The notes under the pieces: generated by a model | Database searches by the model: none | Told to the model about the DNA's origin: nothing | Seen by the model: the letters and a program-made list of their open reading frames with translations, nothing else | Assembly: GCA_001563965.1 (NCBI GenBank) | Contig: LKMS01000061.1 | Coordinates: 1 to 8,353 of the forward strand | Length of the DNA: 8,353 nt | Direction: 5' to 3' | Source: Haloferacaceae archaeon PL-Br10_E2g29 | Lineage (GTDB): Archaea; Halobacteriota; Halobacteria; Halobacteriales; Haloferacaceae | In this document: in pieces, positions 1 to 6,400 of the stretch | How the letters are laid out: each line of letters opens with the position of its first letter | Numbering within the stretch: position 1 is the first letter of the stretch | Translations under genes and position numbers: made by a program

Positions 1-1457
1 AACATCTGGCGCATCATCGGATGCATTTCCATCATCTGTTCTTCGGCGATCTCTTCGTACAGTTTGTACGTAATCGAGACCGTGAGCAGCAACCCTTCGC
101 CCGTGACGTTTCCAATCGTCCCCAGCATGTTCGCCAACACGGCGAGCAAGCCGACGAGCGCGCCGCCGATGACGGTCACCTGCGGGATGTAGCGCTCCAT
201 GACCTTTTCGACGACCTGCGGATTCCGGCGGAAGCCGGGGATCTGCATGCCCGAACTCTGGATCTGCTTGGCCGTTGCCTCGGGGCCCATCCCCGTGGTT
301 TCGACCCAGAAGATCGCAAAGATCGCACCGCCGATAATCATGAACGTCAGGTCGACGCCGACACGGATACCGATCTGCCACGGCTCGATGCCAGCGGGCG
401 TCAACCCGAGGAACCACATCCAGTCGGCACGCGACTGAATCGGTGCCAGATAGTAGAAGAAGCCACCGATGACCTGTCCATCGCTGTACTCACCGAGCGC
501 TGCGGGCATACCGGCCCACTGGCTCTGGAGAATCTGTCCAATGAACTGGATGTTCGCCTGCAGCGCCCGAACAAGGATCATCGGCAGGACGCTCGCATAG
601 ATGAGCTTCACCGGGAACCGACCACGAGCCCCGCGAACGCGGGCGTGGCTCAACGGAATCTCAACCCGGACCGACTCGGCGTAGACGACAACCGCAAAAA
701 TGATCGCGGTCGTCAGCAACGCCAGGAGGTTACCCGGATCGAACAACAGCGAGTTGAACCAGTCGGCCGTGAACGTTGGGCCGAGTTCGGTTGCCCCGAA
801 GATGATGCCGTACCAGCTGGCGAAAAATCCGGGTTCCGAAAGGCTCGACCAGCTGAAAAAGCCACCGACGAGCTGCTGGCTCACCGCGGCAATAATGAAC
901 AGCCCGACACCGGAGCCGACACCCCACTTGCTCACGATTTCGTCCATGAACAAGATCAGAATGCCGCCGATGAACACCTGCGTGAACAGCAGCAGCTGGA
1001 CACCAGTGACACCGATTCCGAGTGCCTCACCGATGACCGGATTCGCCGGCAGGAACGCGCCAGCGAACACCATCGGGGCGGCCGTGAGTGCCGTCATAAT
1101 AATGACCAGCAGTTTCTGGAGCCCCTGGTAGAGCACCTGATCACGCGGGTCGTTCGTATCCAAGCCGAGGAGGTTCGCACCACCGAGCAACTGCAGGACA
1201 ATCGAGGCAGTGACGATCGGACCGATTCCGACCTGCATAATCGAGCCCTGTTCGCCTGCGAGAATCGAGCGGAACTGCCCGAAGATGTCGCTGCCACCGG
1301 CGTCAAGCCCGAACAACGAGATGTTCGTCAGGAAGAAGTAGACCACAAGCACCGCAGCGGTCCACAGAAGCTTCCGTTTGAACGGGACGTGACCCGATGG
1401 CCGGGTAACGACGGGCATTCGCGTCAGCACCGGTTCGGCGGCCTCCTTCCAACCCAT
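1..1457 (-). CDS. secY: Preprotein translocase subunit SecY (Sec61 alpha homologue), lacking only the last few codons
   Basis: This is the pore-forming subunit of the Sec translocon, which moves unfolded proteins across or into the cytoplasmic membrane. Translating from the ATG at 1457 gives 485 uninterrupted codons down to base 3. The N-terminus is a short amphipathic stretch followed by HVPFKRK and TM1 at about residues 30-50. The plug/TM2 region is at about 55-95. Further hydrophobic segments lie near 115-135, 150-172, 183-200, 243-262, 283-300, 367-385 and 428-448. The basic cytoplasmic loop near 268-283 (SHARVRGARGRFPVK) and the second loop, with IPGFRRNP and ERYIPQVT (about 407-428), match the ribosome-contacting loops of the family. 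The last visible residues, EEQMMEMHPMMRQM, resemble the usual haloarchaeal SecY end, so only a few codons should be missing. It starts one base after the rpl15 stop, with GAGG at 1464-1467 as a modest ribosome binding site. Its place at the end of the cluster is typical. Confidence 0.96.
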   Translation of the reverse strand, partial: MGWKEAAEPVLTRMPVVTRPSGHVPFKRKLLWTAAVLVVYFFLTNISLFGLDAGGSDIFGQFRSILAGEQGSIMQVGIGPIVTASIVLQLLGGANLLGLDTNDPRDQVLYQGLQKLLVIIMTALTAAPMVFAGAFLPANPVIGEALGIGVTGVQLLLFTQVFIGGILILFMDEIVSKWGVGSGVGLFIIAAVSQQLVGGFFSWSSLSEPGFFASWYGIIFGATELGPTFTADWFNSLLFDPGNLLALLTTAIIFAVVVYAESVRVEIPLSHARVRGARGRFPVKLIYASVLPMILVRALQANIQFIGQILQSQWAGMPAALGEYSDGQVIGGFFYYLAPIQSRADWMWFLGLTPAGIEPWQIGIRVGVDLTFMIIGGAIFAIFWVETTGMGPEATAKQIQSSGMQIPGFRRNPQVVEKVMERYIPQVTVIGGALVGLLAVLANMLGTIGNVTGEGLLLTVSITYKLYEEIAEEQMMEMHPMMRQM

Positions 1458-1458
1458 G

Positions 1459-1944
1459 TTATGCCTCGTTGGAGTCGTCGTTTACGTCTTCCGCTTCGCT
1501 CTCGGCGCGCTCGGAAAGCACGGCGTCGCCGCCGGCTTCCTCGATGAGCCCAACCGCGCTTGCGGTGAACGCATCCGCGGTCACGACGAGTTCGTTGCGA
1601 ACCTGGCCGTCCCCAAGGACTTTCACGACGTCAACGTCGTGGCCGGCGTCGACAACGTCGCGTGCGTCGATAACGTACGCGTCGCCGTCGCGCTCGGCGA
1701 GTCCGTCGGCTTCGTAGACGACGGCATCCTCGTCGAGTTTCTGGACGCTGATCTCGGCGATCGAGTCCGTAATCGAGTCCGGACGGGTAAAGCCGTGTTT
1801 GCCGAGCGGCTCGTAGTTGTGGAACTCGTGTTTGTCGCGACCCGCCGCACCACGACCACCACGGTGACCGGCACCGCGCCGGTTCTTGTGGGTGCCGCCG
1901 CCGTGGGTTCGCGAACCGCGTTGTCGGCGTTTTTTCGAGCCCAT
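1459..1944 (-). CDS. rpl15: 50S ribosomal protein L15 (uL15, eukaryotic L27a type)
   Basis: L15 is a 23S rRNA-binding protein of the large subunit. The 161-residue product begins with the highly basic, glycine-rich segment typical of the family (KKRRQRGSRTHGGG, then NRRGAGHRGGRGAAGR, residues 4-36), which threads into rRNA. The globular domain follows at about residues 60-145. The tail, from about 147, is acidic (AESEAEDVNDDSNEA) and is a halophile feature. The ATG at 1944 shares one base with the rpl30 stop (TAATG). A GGAGG at 1955-1959 lies ten bases upstream, inside the end of rpl30, which supports this start. secY follows one base after the stop. The length is normal for haloarchaea. Confidence 0.97.
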   Translation of the reverse strand: MGSKKRRQRGSRTHGGGTHKNRRGAGHRGGRGAAGRDKHEFHNYEPLGKHGFTRPDSITDSIAEISVQKLDEDAVVYEADGLAERDGDAYVIDARDVVDAGHDVDVVKVLGDGQVRNELVVTADAFTASAVGLIEEAGGDAVLSERAESEAEDVNDDSNEA

Positions 1945-2408
1945 TATCGCATCGCCTCCAAGAGGTCGTCAATGTCGCTTGTCTCGTGACGACCCAGCTG
2001 GCCCCCCTCGATGACCGGGTGTTTGATTCCCTTGTGCCCACCGCGTGGTGGGTGGAGTCGAATGACCGGCGAGAGCCCCTGCGCGCGCAGGGTGGTCTCT
2101 TCGGCAACGAGCGCTTCGGCGAGCGCGTCGACATCGGCGTAGTCGGTGTTGTCGGCGACCCATTCGTCGTCGATGTCGGCGTCGCCTTCGTCGGCTTCGC
2201 CGCGACGGCGGATGAGCGTCGCCACCACGTCGGCACTCGGCTCGCCGAAGGCAACGTAGTCGTTGACCTTCGTGATCATGCCGCGGTAGGGGTCGGTCTC
2301 GGGGACGAACGTGACGTGGTTGACGCTGTGAAGATTCAGCATCGAAAGCGTGTCACGGACGTCCTGCGACATGTTGACCTCGCCGCGGAGTTGGACGAGT
2401 GCCTGCAT
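1944..2408 (-). CDS. rpl30: 50S ribosomal protein L30 (uL30, long archaeal form)
   Basis: L30 is a large-subunit protein that binds 23S rRNA. The product is 154 residues, as expected for the archaeal/eukaryotic L7-type form rather than the roughly 60-residue bacterial form. Residues 1-60 hold the conserved L30 core (MQALVQLRGEVNMSQDVRDTLSMLNL, then VNHVTFVPETDPYRGMITKVNDYVAFG). The extension includes the conserved RLHPPRGGHKGIKHP (about 120-134). The frame stays open upstream to 2699, but that extension would lie inside rps5 and reads as unrelated arginine-rich sequence. The ATG at 2408 is preferred because it overlaps the rps5 stop by one base (TAATG), has GGAGG at 2419-2423, and begins exactly with the family N-terminus. 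Confidence 0.97.
   Translation of the reverse strand: MQALVQLRGEVNMSQDVRDTLSMLNLHSVNHVTFVPETDPYRGMITKVNDYVAFGEPSADVVATLIRRRGEADEGDADIDDEWVADNTDYADVDALAEALVAEETTLRAQGLSPVIRLHPPRGGHKGIKHPVIEGGQLGRHETSDIDDLLEAMR
1949..1962 (-). repeat. 14-base direct repeat carrying the rpl15 ribosome binding site (copy 1)
   Basis: CTTGGAGGCGATGC on the minus strand spans the end of rpl30 and contains the GGAGG used by rpl15. The identical 14 bases occur before rpl14 at 7912-7925. Here it is read in frame as part of LLEAMR. It may be chance plus shared Shine-Dalgarno constraint. Confidence 0.6.
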
Positions 2409-3055
2409 TATTCGTTTGCCTCCTTTCTGACCGCCTGGGCGCGCTGTGGCGTCCGCGATTGGGCGGCGTTTTCGAGCGCGTTGTACGTTGCTTTCGCGAG
2501 ATTGACCGTCGTCCGCGTGTTGCCGTCGGACTTCGTCCAGGCGTCTTGAACGCCGGCGAGTTCGAGGATGTTGCGGACGGTTTCGGCCGCGGCGAGCCCG
2601 AGCCCCTGTGGGGCGGGCATGATGCGGACGGTCACCGAGCCGGCCTTGCCTTCGGCTTTGCGAGCCAGCGAGTTGACCCCGCCGGCGCTGTCTTCCCACG
2701 AGCCCGACCCGCGGTCGACCTTGATGACGTTCAGTTTCGCCACGTCGATCGCTTTCTGGATTGCGCCGCCGACCTGGTCATCACGGGCCTGGGCGTAGCC
2801 CAGGTAGCCGTCACGGTTGCCGACCGCACAGACACAGCGGAACTTGACTCGGCGGCCCGAGTCAGTCATCCGCTGCACCATGTTGATGTCAAGCACTTCG
2901 TCTTCGAGTCCGGGCAGGAGCTGATCGACAATCTGGGGCTCCTTCAGCGGGAGTCCAGAGTCGAGCGCCTGCTCCATCGTCGAGATATCGCCGCTCTGTA
3001 CTTTGCGGCCGAGTCGCGTCCGCGGCTCCCAGCCGTTAGAATTTCGTTGGCTCAT
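2408..3055 (-). CDS. rps5: 30S ribosomal protein S5 (uS5)
   Basis: S5 is a small-subunit protein that lies near the decoding centre and affects translational accuracy. The product has 215 residues, normal for an archaeal S5 (S2 in eukaryotes). The N-terminal archaeal segment (NGWEPRTRLGRKV, about 7-19) precedes the double-stranded-RNA-binding-like domain. That domain contains the family signature QRMTDSGRRVKFRCVCAVGN, then RDGYLGYAQA (about 61-90). The C-terminal domain spans about 137-195 and contains VTVRIMPAPQGLGLAA. The tail is KEANE. Its ATG at 3055 overlaps the rpl18 stop by four bases (ATGA), with GGAGG at 3060-3064 only four bases upstream. Its stop overlaps the rpl30 start, so it is probably translationally coupled on both sides. 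Confidence 0.98.
   Translation of the reverse strand: MSQRNSNGWEPRTRLGRKVQSGDISTMEQALDSGLPLKEPQIVDQLLPGLEDEVLDINMVQRMTDSGRRVKFRCVCAVGNRDGYLGYAQARDDQVGGAIQKAIDVAKLNVIKVDRGSGSWEDSAGGVNSLARKAEGKAGSVTVRIMPAPQGLGLAAAETVRNILELAGVQDAWTKSDGNTRTTVNLAKATYNALENAAQSRTPQRAQAVRKEANE
2419..2423 (-). promoter_or_regulatory. Shine-Dalgarno site for rpl30
   Basis: GGAGG, in the context AAAGGAGG, lies ten bases before the rpl30 ATG at 2408 and inside the rps5 tail codons KEANE. It supports the short start of rpl30 over the open frame that continues into rps5. Confidence 0.8.
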
Positions 3056-3606
3056 TCGTCCTCCTGAATGGTTGCGAGCACGTCGTCGAAGTGCTCAGGC
3101 AGTTCAGTGGCGTCGAAATCCCCGCTGTAAAGCGGCTCGTCGAGCTGTTCGGCATACTCGGCGATATGCTCGCCGCGATTGCGCGACCAGTCGGCCAGCA
3201 CGCTCTCGTTGTGGGGGATTTCGAGCCCCGCGTCAATTGCTCCTTCCTGTACCGAGAACACCTTGTTCCCAGGCGTCGCCGTGTGCAGCCCGATGTCGAG
3301 AACGGCCTCGGAGAGACCGGCTGCGACGGCGCGCTGACCAAGAAGGTAGCCCGTGAGATACGCGCTGGGAATGTTGCCCGTTGGGGCCTCCCAGCCGTAG
3401 TCTGCGAGCTCCTCGCTTGAGGCGGCGACATGCGTGATGTCACCTTGTGGTCCGGGGGTAACCAGCTGCGCCCTGATGTGGGCGTTGCTCGCCCGGGCGA
3501 CCAGACGAGGCTTGCCCGATTTCAACAGGCGCAACCTCTGGTGGTAGTCCGTTCGGACCTCACGGCGGCGACGCATCGGCACTCTGTATCGTGGTCCGGT
3601 TGCCAT
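3052..3606 (-). CDS. rpl18: 50S ribosomal protein L18 (uL18)
   Basis: L18 binds 5S rRNA together with L5 and helps anchor it in the central protuberance of the large subunit. The 184-residue product is the long archaeal type (eukaryotic L5-like). It has a basic N-terminus (GPRYRVPMRRRREVRTDYHQRLRLLKSG, about 4-31), the core RLVARASNAHIRAQLV (34-49), and the conserved YLTGYLLGQRAVAAG (83-97) and AVLDIGLHT (101-109). It ends in an acidic QEDE. The ATG at 3606 shares one base with the rpl19e stop (TAATG). A strong GAGGTGA site at 3614-3620, seven bases upstream, fixes the start. The stop overlaps the rps5 start by four bases. Confidence 0.97.
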   Translation of the reverse strand: MATGPRYRVPMRRRREVRTDYHQRLRLLKSGKPRLVARASNAHIRAQLVTPGPQGDITHVAASSEELADYGWEAPTGNIPSAYLTGYLLGQRAVAAGLSEAVLDIGLHTATPGNKVFSVQEGAIDAGLEIPHNESVLADWSRNRGEHIAEYAEQLDEPLYSGDFDATELPEHFDDVLATIQEDE

Positions 3607-4064
3607 TATGCGTTCACCTCAATGTTGTAGTTGTTTCGGACGTACGCCTCGAGCCTGTCAACGTTGTCAAACTCGCCACCGCTGGCTTTGTTGTACAGCT
3701 CGCGGTACTGCGTCCGGTCGATCGTTCCCTCGTCGCGAAGCTCCTTGAGTCGCGCACGCTGGGCGCGAATCCGCGAGACCCAACTGTCTTTGGTGTTCTC
3801 GCGAGCGCCGGCTTTCCCTTTGCGGGATCCCTGACCCTTGCGGTGGCCGTACGAGCGCTTTTTGTTCCGCTCGCGGGCACGACCGCGGGAGTTCGTTTTG
3901 TCGTCTTTCGCTTGGATAATGCCGAGGTCGACCAGTTCGCGAATGTCCTCGCGAGTGATCGCTTCGGCGATCTCGTCGAGTTCGTCGGGATCGAGCCAGA
4001 CACGGCGCTTGCCAACGTTCATGACGTCGGCGGCCAGTCGTTTCTGGGCTTTGAGATCACTCAT
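3606..4064 (-). CDS. rpl19e: 50S ribosomal protein L19e (eL19)
   Basis: L19e belongs to a family found in archaea and eukaryotes but not bacteria. It contacts 23S rRNA and, by analogy with solved archaeal large subunits, takes part in an intersubunit contact. The 152-residue product shows the family pattern: N-terminal MSDLKAQKRLAADVMNVGKRRVWLDP, helices to about residue 50, then a long basic segment (KTNSRGRARERNKKRSYGH followed by RKGQGSRKGKAGAR, about 56-88). It ends with the helical C-terminal part (WVSRIRAQRARLKELRDEGTIDRTQYRELYNKASGG, about 94-129). The ATG at 4064 overlaps rpl32e by eight bases, with GGAGG at 4074-4078, nine bases upstream. The stop shares one base with the rpl18 start. 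Confidence 0.97.
   Translation of the reverse strand: MSDLKAQKRLAADVMNVGKRRVWLDPDELDEIAEAITREDIRELVDLGIIQAKDDKTNSRGRARERNKKRSYGHRKGQGSRKGKAGARENTKDSWVSRIRAQRARLKELRDEGTIDRTQYRELYNKASGGEFDNVDRLEAYVRNNYNIEVNA
3614..3620 (-). promoter_or_regulatory. Shine-Dalgarno site for rpl18
   Basis: GAGGTGA on the minus strand lies seven bases before the rpl18 ATG at 3606, inside the last codons of rpl19e (NIEVNA). It is one of the longest matches to the anti-Shine-Dalgarno sequence in the window. Confidence 0.8.
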
Positions 4065-4776
4065 CGTCGTCGACCTCCACTTCGATGTAGGTTGGGTTCA
4101 ACACACGGATCTCCTCGTCCTCGCAGATCTCCTCGATTCGCTCGCGCTTGCGCGCGCCGACCGAGCTGGCGATGCGAACCGCTTGGGCGTCGCCGTCGAC
4201 ACCATCGAGGTCGTCGGCGTTGTGCACGCGGATCTCTTCGAAGCCGCTTGGGTGCAGCCCGCGGGCTGCCTTTGGCGACTTGAAGCCGGGCGCAACTTTC
4301 GGGCCGCGGCTCTTGAAGCCACGGCGCTGTTTCGAAAGGCCGCCACGGGGCGCACGCCACGATTCGGGCACGCGCTTTTTCATGTGGTAGTCCTGGCGCT
4401 TGAACGCGGGTTTGCCCTCGCGTTTCTTCTGGGCCAGTGCGGTTTCGGTCTCGCTGTCGAGCGCGGGCGTTTTGTCGGCGTGCCCACGGGCGACGAGTTT
4501 CGTTTCGACGTCCTCGGCTTCTTCCTCGTCGTCGGCCTCGGCGTCTTCGGTCTCGTCTTCGACTTCGGCGTCGGTCTCCTCAGTGACTTCGAGGTCGCCA
4601 ACGCCGGCTTTGATTCGGGCGGCAAGCGCGTTGCCGATCCCCGAGATGTCCGAGAGCTCGGCCTGACTGGCGGCTTTGATGTCGGTGATCGACTCATAGC
4701 CCGCCTCGCGGAGTGCGTCGGCTTTCGCTGGGCCGACACCGCTGATGTCTTCGAGTTCTTGGGGTTCGTCTGCCAT
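4057..4776 (-). CDS. rpl32e: 50S ribosomal protein L32e (eL32) with N-terminal helix-hairpin-helix extension
   Basis: L32e is an archaeal/eukaryotic large-subunit protein. The 239-residue product has three parts. Residues 9-60 look like a tandem helix-hairpin-helix module, with two GxG hairpins (DISGVGPAKADALREAG and DISGIGNALAARIKAG). Residues 64-92 form a very acidic linker dominated by Glu and Asp. The L32e domain proper begins near 118 (RQDYHMKKRVPESWRAPRGG, then SKQRRGFKSRGPKVAPGFKSP) and ends with RKRERIEEICEDEEIRVLNPTY. The extension is known in haloarchaeal L32e and explains a length well above the roughly 130 residues usual in the family. The frame is open upstream to 4833, but the ATG at 4776 has an excellent site, GGGAGGTG at 4783-4790, and lies one base after the rpl6 stop. 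The 3' end overlaps rpl19e by eight bases. Confidence 0.96.
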   Translation of the reverse strand: MADEPQELEDISGVGPAKADALREAGYESITDIKAASQAELSDISGIGNALAARIKAGVGDLEVTEETDAEVEDETEDAEADDEEEAEDVETKLVARGHADKTPALDSETETALAQKKREGKPAFKRQDYHMKKRVPESWRAPRGGLSKQRRGFKSRGPKVAPGFKSPKAARGLHPSGFEEIRVHNADDLDGVDGDAQAVRIASSVGARKRERIEEICEDEEIRVLNPTYIEVEVDDDE

Positions 4777-4777
4777 C

Positions 4778-5314
4778 TCAGGCACCTCCCGCCTGTGGTT
4801 TCTCGACGATGTAGACACCGTCTTGGAACACACGGGTGTCTTTGTCTCTGACCTTGGTCAGCTGTTCGATGTCGGCGGCGGTCTGGCCGACGGCCTCTTT
4901 GTCCGAGCCCGTCAGGATGACCTCTTCGCCGTCGATCTGTACATCTGTGTCGCCACGGATCGGCGTGCGCCGTTCGGCGCGCTCGCCGAGGAAGTTCTCG
5001 ATGACGACGTCGTCGCCATCGACACGCACCTGCATCGGGAAGTGTGCGTAGTAGACTTCCATTCTGTACTCCCATCCCTCGCGAACGCCGTGAACCATGT
5101 TGCGAATGTGGCTTTCGAAGGTGCCAACCGTCGCGTTGGTTTTGGCGTTCTCGACGTCGGTTTCGATGACGATCGCGTCGTCGTCGGCACTGACGGTAAC
5201 GTCGGGGTACCACAGGCGGCGGGTTACGCTGCCATCTGGTCCCTCGACGGTCAACTCGAGATGGTCGACCGTTGCGGACACGTCGTCCGGAAGTTCGATT
5301 TCGATTCGAGTCAT
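4778..5314 (-). CDS. rpl6: 50S ribosomal protein L6 (uL6)
   Basis: L6 binds 23S rRNA near the sarcin-ricin loop and the elongation-factor site. The product is 178 residues, the usual haloarchaeal length, and contains the two repeated L6 folds (about 9-80 and 85-170). Recognisable elements include IELPDDVSATVDHLELTVEGPDGSV near the N-terminus and ATVGTFESHIRNMVHGVREGWEYRMEVYYAHFP (61-93). The second half contains VVIENFLGERAERR (103-116) and LTGSDKEAVGQTAADIEQLTKVRDKDTRVFQDGVYI (134-169). The frame is open upstream to 5497, but that would lie inside rps8; the ATG at 5314 matches the family start. There is a two-base gap from rps8 and no clear Shine-Dalgarno site, so coupling to rps8 translation is likely. 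rpl32e begins one base after its stop. Confidence 0.97.
   Translation of the reverse strand: MTRIEIELPDDVSATVDHLELTVEGPDGSVTRRLWYPDVTVSADDDAIVIETDVENAKTNATVGTFESHIRNMVHGVREGWEYRMEVYYAHFPMQVRVDGDDVVIENFLGERAERRTPIRGDTDVQIDGEEVILTGSDKEAVGQTAADIEQLTKVRDKDTRVFQDGVYIVEKPQAGGA
4783..4790 (-). promoter_or_regulatory. Strong Shine-Dalgarno site for rpl32e
   Basis: GGGAGGTG on the minus strand lies six bases before the rpl32e ATG at 4776 and within the last codons of rpl6. It is complementary to the typical archaeal 16S 3' end. It decides the start of rpl32e against a longer open frame that extends to 4833. Confidence 0.85.
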
Positions 5315-5316
5315 TG

Positions 5317-5709
5317 TTAGTAGACGTAGGCGATTACCTGGCCACCGATGCCCTGTTCGCGGGCCTCGTAGTGGCTCATGACGCCGTGGCTCGTCGTGAC
5401 GACGAGGGCCCCGTAATCGCGGGCCGGAAGAAACCGTTTCTCCCACTTCTCGTAGTCGTCTGCCCCAACCGAGTAGCGGGGCTTGACGACGCCACATTCG
5501 TTGATTGCGCCTTTCAGTTCGACCTCAAACTCGCCGGCTTTGCCGTCATCGACGAACTCGAAGCCGTCGATGTATCCCCGGTCGTAAAAGACCTCCAGGA
5601 TCGAGCCGATGATGTTCGAGGCGGGCTGTACCGTGATACCGAGATGGCCAACGCTCTCGGCATTGTCGATGCCCGAGAGTGCGCTGGACAGTGGATCGTT
5701 TCCTGCCAT
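5317..5709 (-). CDS. rps8: 30S ribosomal protein S8 (uS8)
   Basis: S8 is a primary 16S rRNA-binding protein that organises the central domain of the small subunit. The 130-residue product is the archaeal/eukaryotic (S15a-like) form. The N-terminal half begins MAGNDPLSSALSGIDNAESVG and continues with the domain NIIGSILEVFYDRGYIDGFEFVDDGKAGEFEVEL (32-65). The C-terminal signature is complete: YGALVVTTSHGVMSHYEAREQGIGGQVIAYVY (99-130), with the SHG loop that contacts rRNA. The ATG at 5709 is two bases after the rps14 stop. The nearest purine-rich stretch, AGGAAG at 5721-5726, is eleven bases away and weak. rpl6 starts two bases after its stop. Confidence 0.97.
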   Translation of the reverse strand: MAGNDPLSSALSGIDNAESVGHLGITVQPASNIIGSILEVFYDRGYIDGFEFVDDGKAGEFEVELKGAINECGVVKPRYSVGADDYEKWEKRFLPARDYGALVVTTSHGVMSHYEAREQGIGGQVIAYVY

Positions 5710-5711
5710 GA

Positions 5712-5879
5712 TTAGCTATACTTCCTGAATCCCATGTCGCGGGCGACCTCGCGGAAGCACTGCCGGCAGAGGTTGATGTCGTACTTGCCCACAAGCCCTT
5801 GCTTGCGGCCACAGCGTCGACATTCGATCTGCTGGCCGGTTCGCGCGTCGTCTCCGGACTGCTGTTCGCTCTGGCTCAT
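5712..5879 (-). CDS. rps14: 30S ribosomal protein S14, zinc-binding short form (uS14)
   Basis: S14 is a small-subunit protein of the head domain (S29-like in eukaryotes). It encodes 55 residues and was found by reading the gap between rpl5 and rps8. The four zinc ligands are visible as two CxxC pairs, ECRRCG (C20, C23) and NLCRQCF (C38, C41). These are followed by the conserved end REVARDMGFRKYS. The first 18 residues (MSQSEQQSGDDARTGQQI) are a polar haloarchaeal extension. The ATG at 5879 overlaps the rpl5 stop by four bases (ATGA). GTGGAG at 5888-5893, eight bases upstream, serves as the ribosome binding site. rps8 begins two bases downstream. Confidence 0.97.
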   Translation of the reverse strand: MSQSEQQSGDDARTGQQIECRRCGRKQGLVGKYDINLCRQCFREVARDMGFRKYS

Positions 5880-6400
5880 TGGTCAATCTCCACGTCGAAT
5901 TCGGCCGCGATGAACGCGGTGGCATCCGCGGGAGTCATCTGGTGGCTCGACGGAATCGATCGGGTTTCCTGGTCGCGTTTGGCGACGCGGTAGCCCGGAC
6001 GGACGAGCGTCACGGTGACGTCGAGTCCGTAGATGCCGATCTGCGGGTCGTACTCCTGGCTCGGGAACTCCGTGTGTTCGGCGACGCCGAAGCTGAAGTT
6101 GCCGGTATCGTCGAACTGGCTGATCGAGAGCGTGGTCAGCGGAAGCGCGGTTTCGAGGAAGGCCTCGGCCGCCTCGTTCCGAAGCGTCGTTTTCGCACCG
6201 ATCGGGTCGCCCTCGCGGATATTGAACTCCGCGATGGTCCGTTTCGCCAGCGTCTGGACGCTGTTATGGCCGGTGATCTCTTCGAGAATGCCCTGTGCAT
6301 TCTGGAGTTCGCGACCGCCCTCGCCCACAGCCATGTGGACGACGACTTTCTCGATGCGCGGCGTGCGCATCGCGTGGAAATCAGCCTGTGTCTCGCTCAT
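5876..6400 (-). CDS. rpl5: 50S ribosomal protein L5 (uL5)
   Basis: L5 binds 5S rRNA in the central protuberance and contacts P-site tRNA (L11 in eukaryotes). The 174-residue product has the archaeal N-terminus (FHAMRTPRIEKVVVHMAVGEGGRELQNAQGILEEITG, about 8-44). It continues with the conserved QTLAKRTIAEFNIREGDPIGAKTTLR (49-74). Toward the C-terminus it has FSFGVAEHTEFPSQEYDPQIGIYGLDVTVTLVRPGYRVAKR (102-141), the region usually diagnostic for L5. The ATG at 6400 overlaps the rps4e stop by four bases, with GGAGGG at 6407-6412, six bases upstream. The stop overlaps rps14 by four bases. Length and ends are normal for the family. Confidence 0.97.
   Translation of the reverse strand: MSETQADFHAMRTPRIEKVVVHMAVGEGGRELQNAQGILEEITGHNSVQTLAKRTIAEFNIREGDPIGAKTTLRNEAAEAFLETALPLTTLSISQFDDTGNFSFGVAEHTEFPSQEYDPQIGIYGLDVTVTLVRPGYRVAKRDQETRSIPSSHQMTPADATAFIAAEFDVEIDQ

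Noticed and set aside
21..1547. 508-residue plus-strand open frame antisense to secY
   Set aside because: It mirrors secY almost exactly. Its product is a compositionally odd Arg/Asp/Gln-rich chain with no family resemblance. Long antisense frames are expected opposite GC-rich genes with strong third-position bias.
2409..2699. N-terminal extension of rpl30 upstream of 2408
   Set aside because: It lies wholly inside rps5, is Arg/Gly-rich noise, and the family N-terminus with a good ribosome binding site begins at 2408.
3591..4851. Long overlapping plus-strand frames (3591-4283 and 3838-4851) opposite rpl19e and rpl32e
   Set aside because: They are shadows of well-identified ribosomal genes. 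The apparently hydrophobic Val/Phe/Leu-rich product is the complement of the acidic GAN/GAG codons of the L32e linker.
4380..5213. 277-residue minus-strand frame across rpl32e and rpl6
   Set aside because: It is out of frame with both genes and yields Arg/Pro/Thr-rich low-complexity sequence without a recognisable domain.
5315..5497. N-terminal extension of rpl6 upstream of 5314
   Set aside because: It lies inside rps8 and does not resemble L6; the 178-residue product from 5314 has the normal family length.
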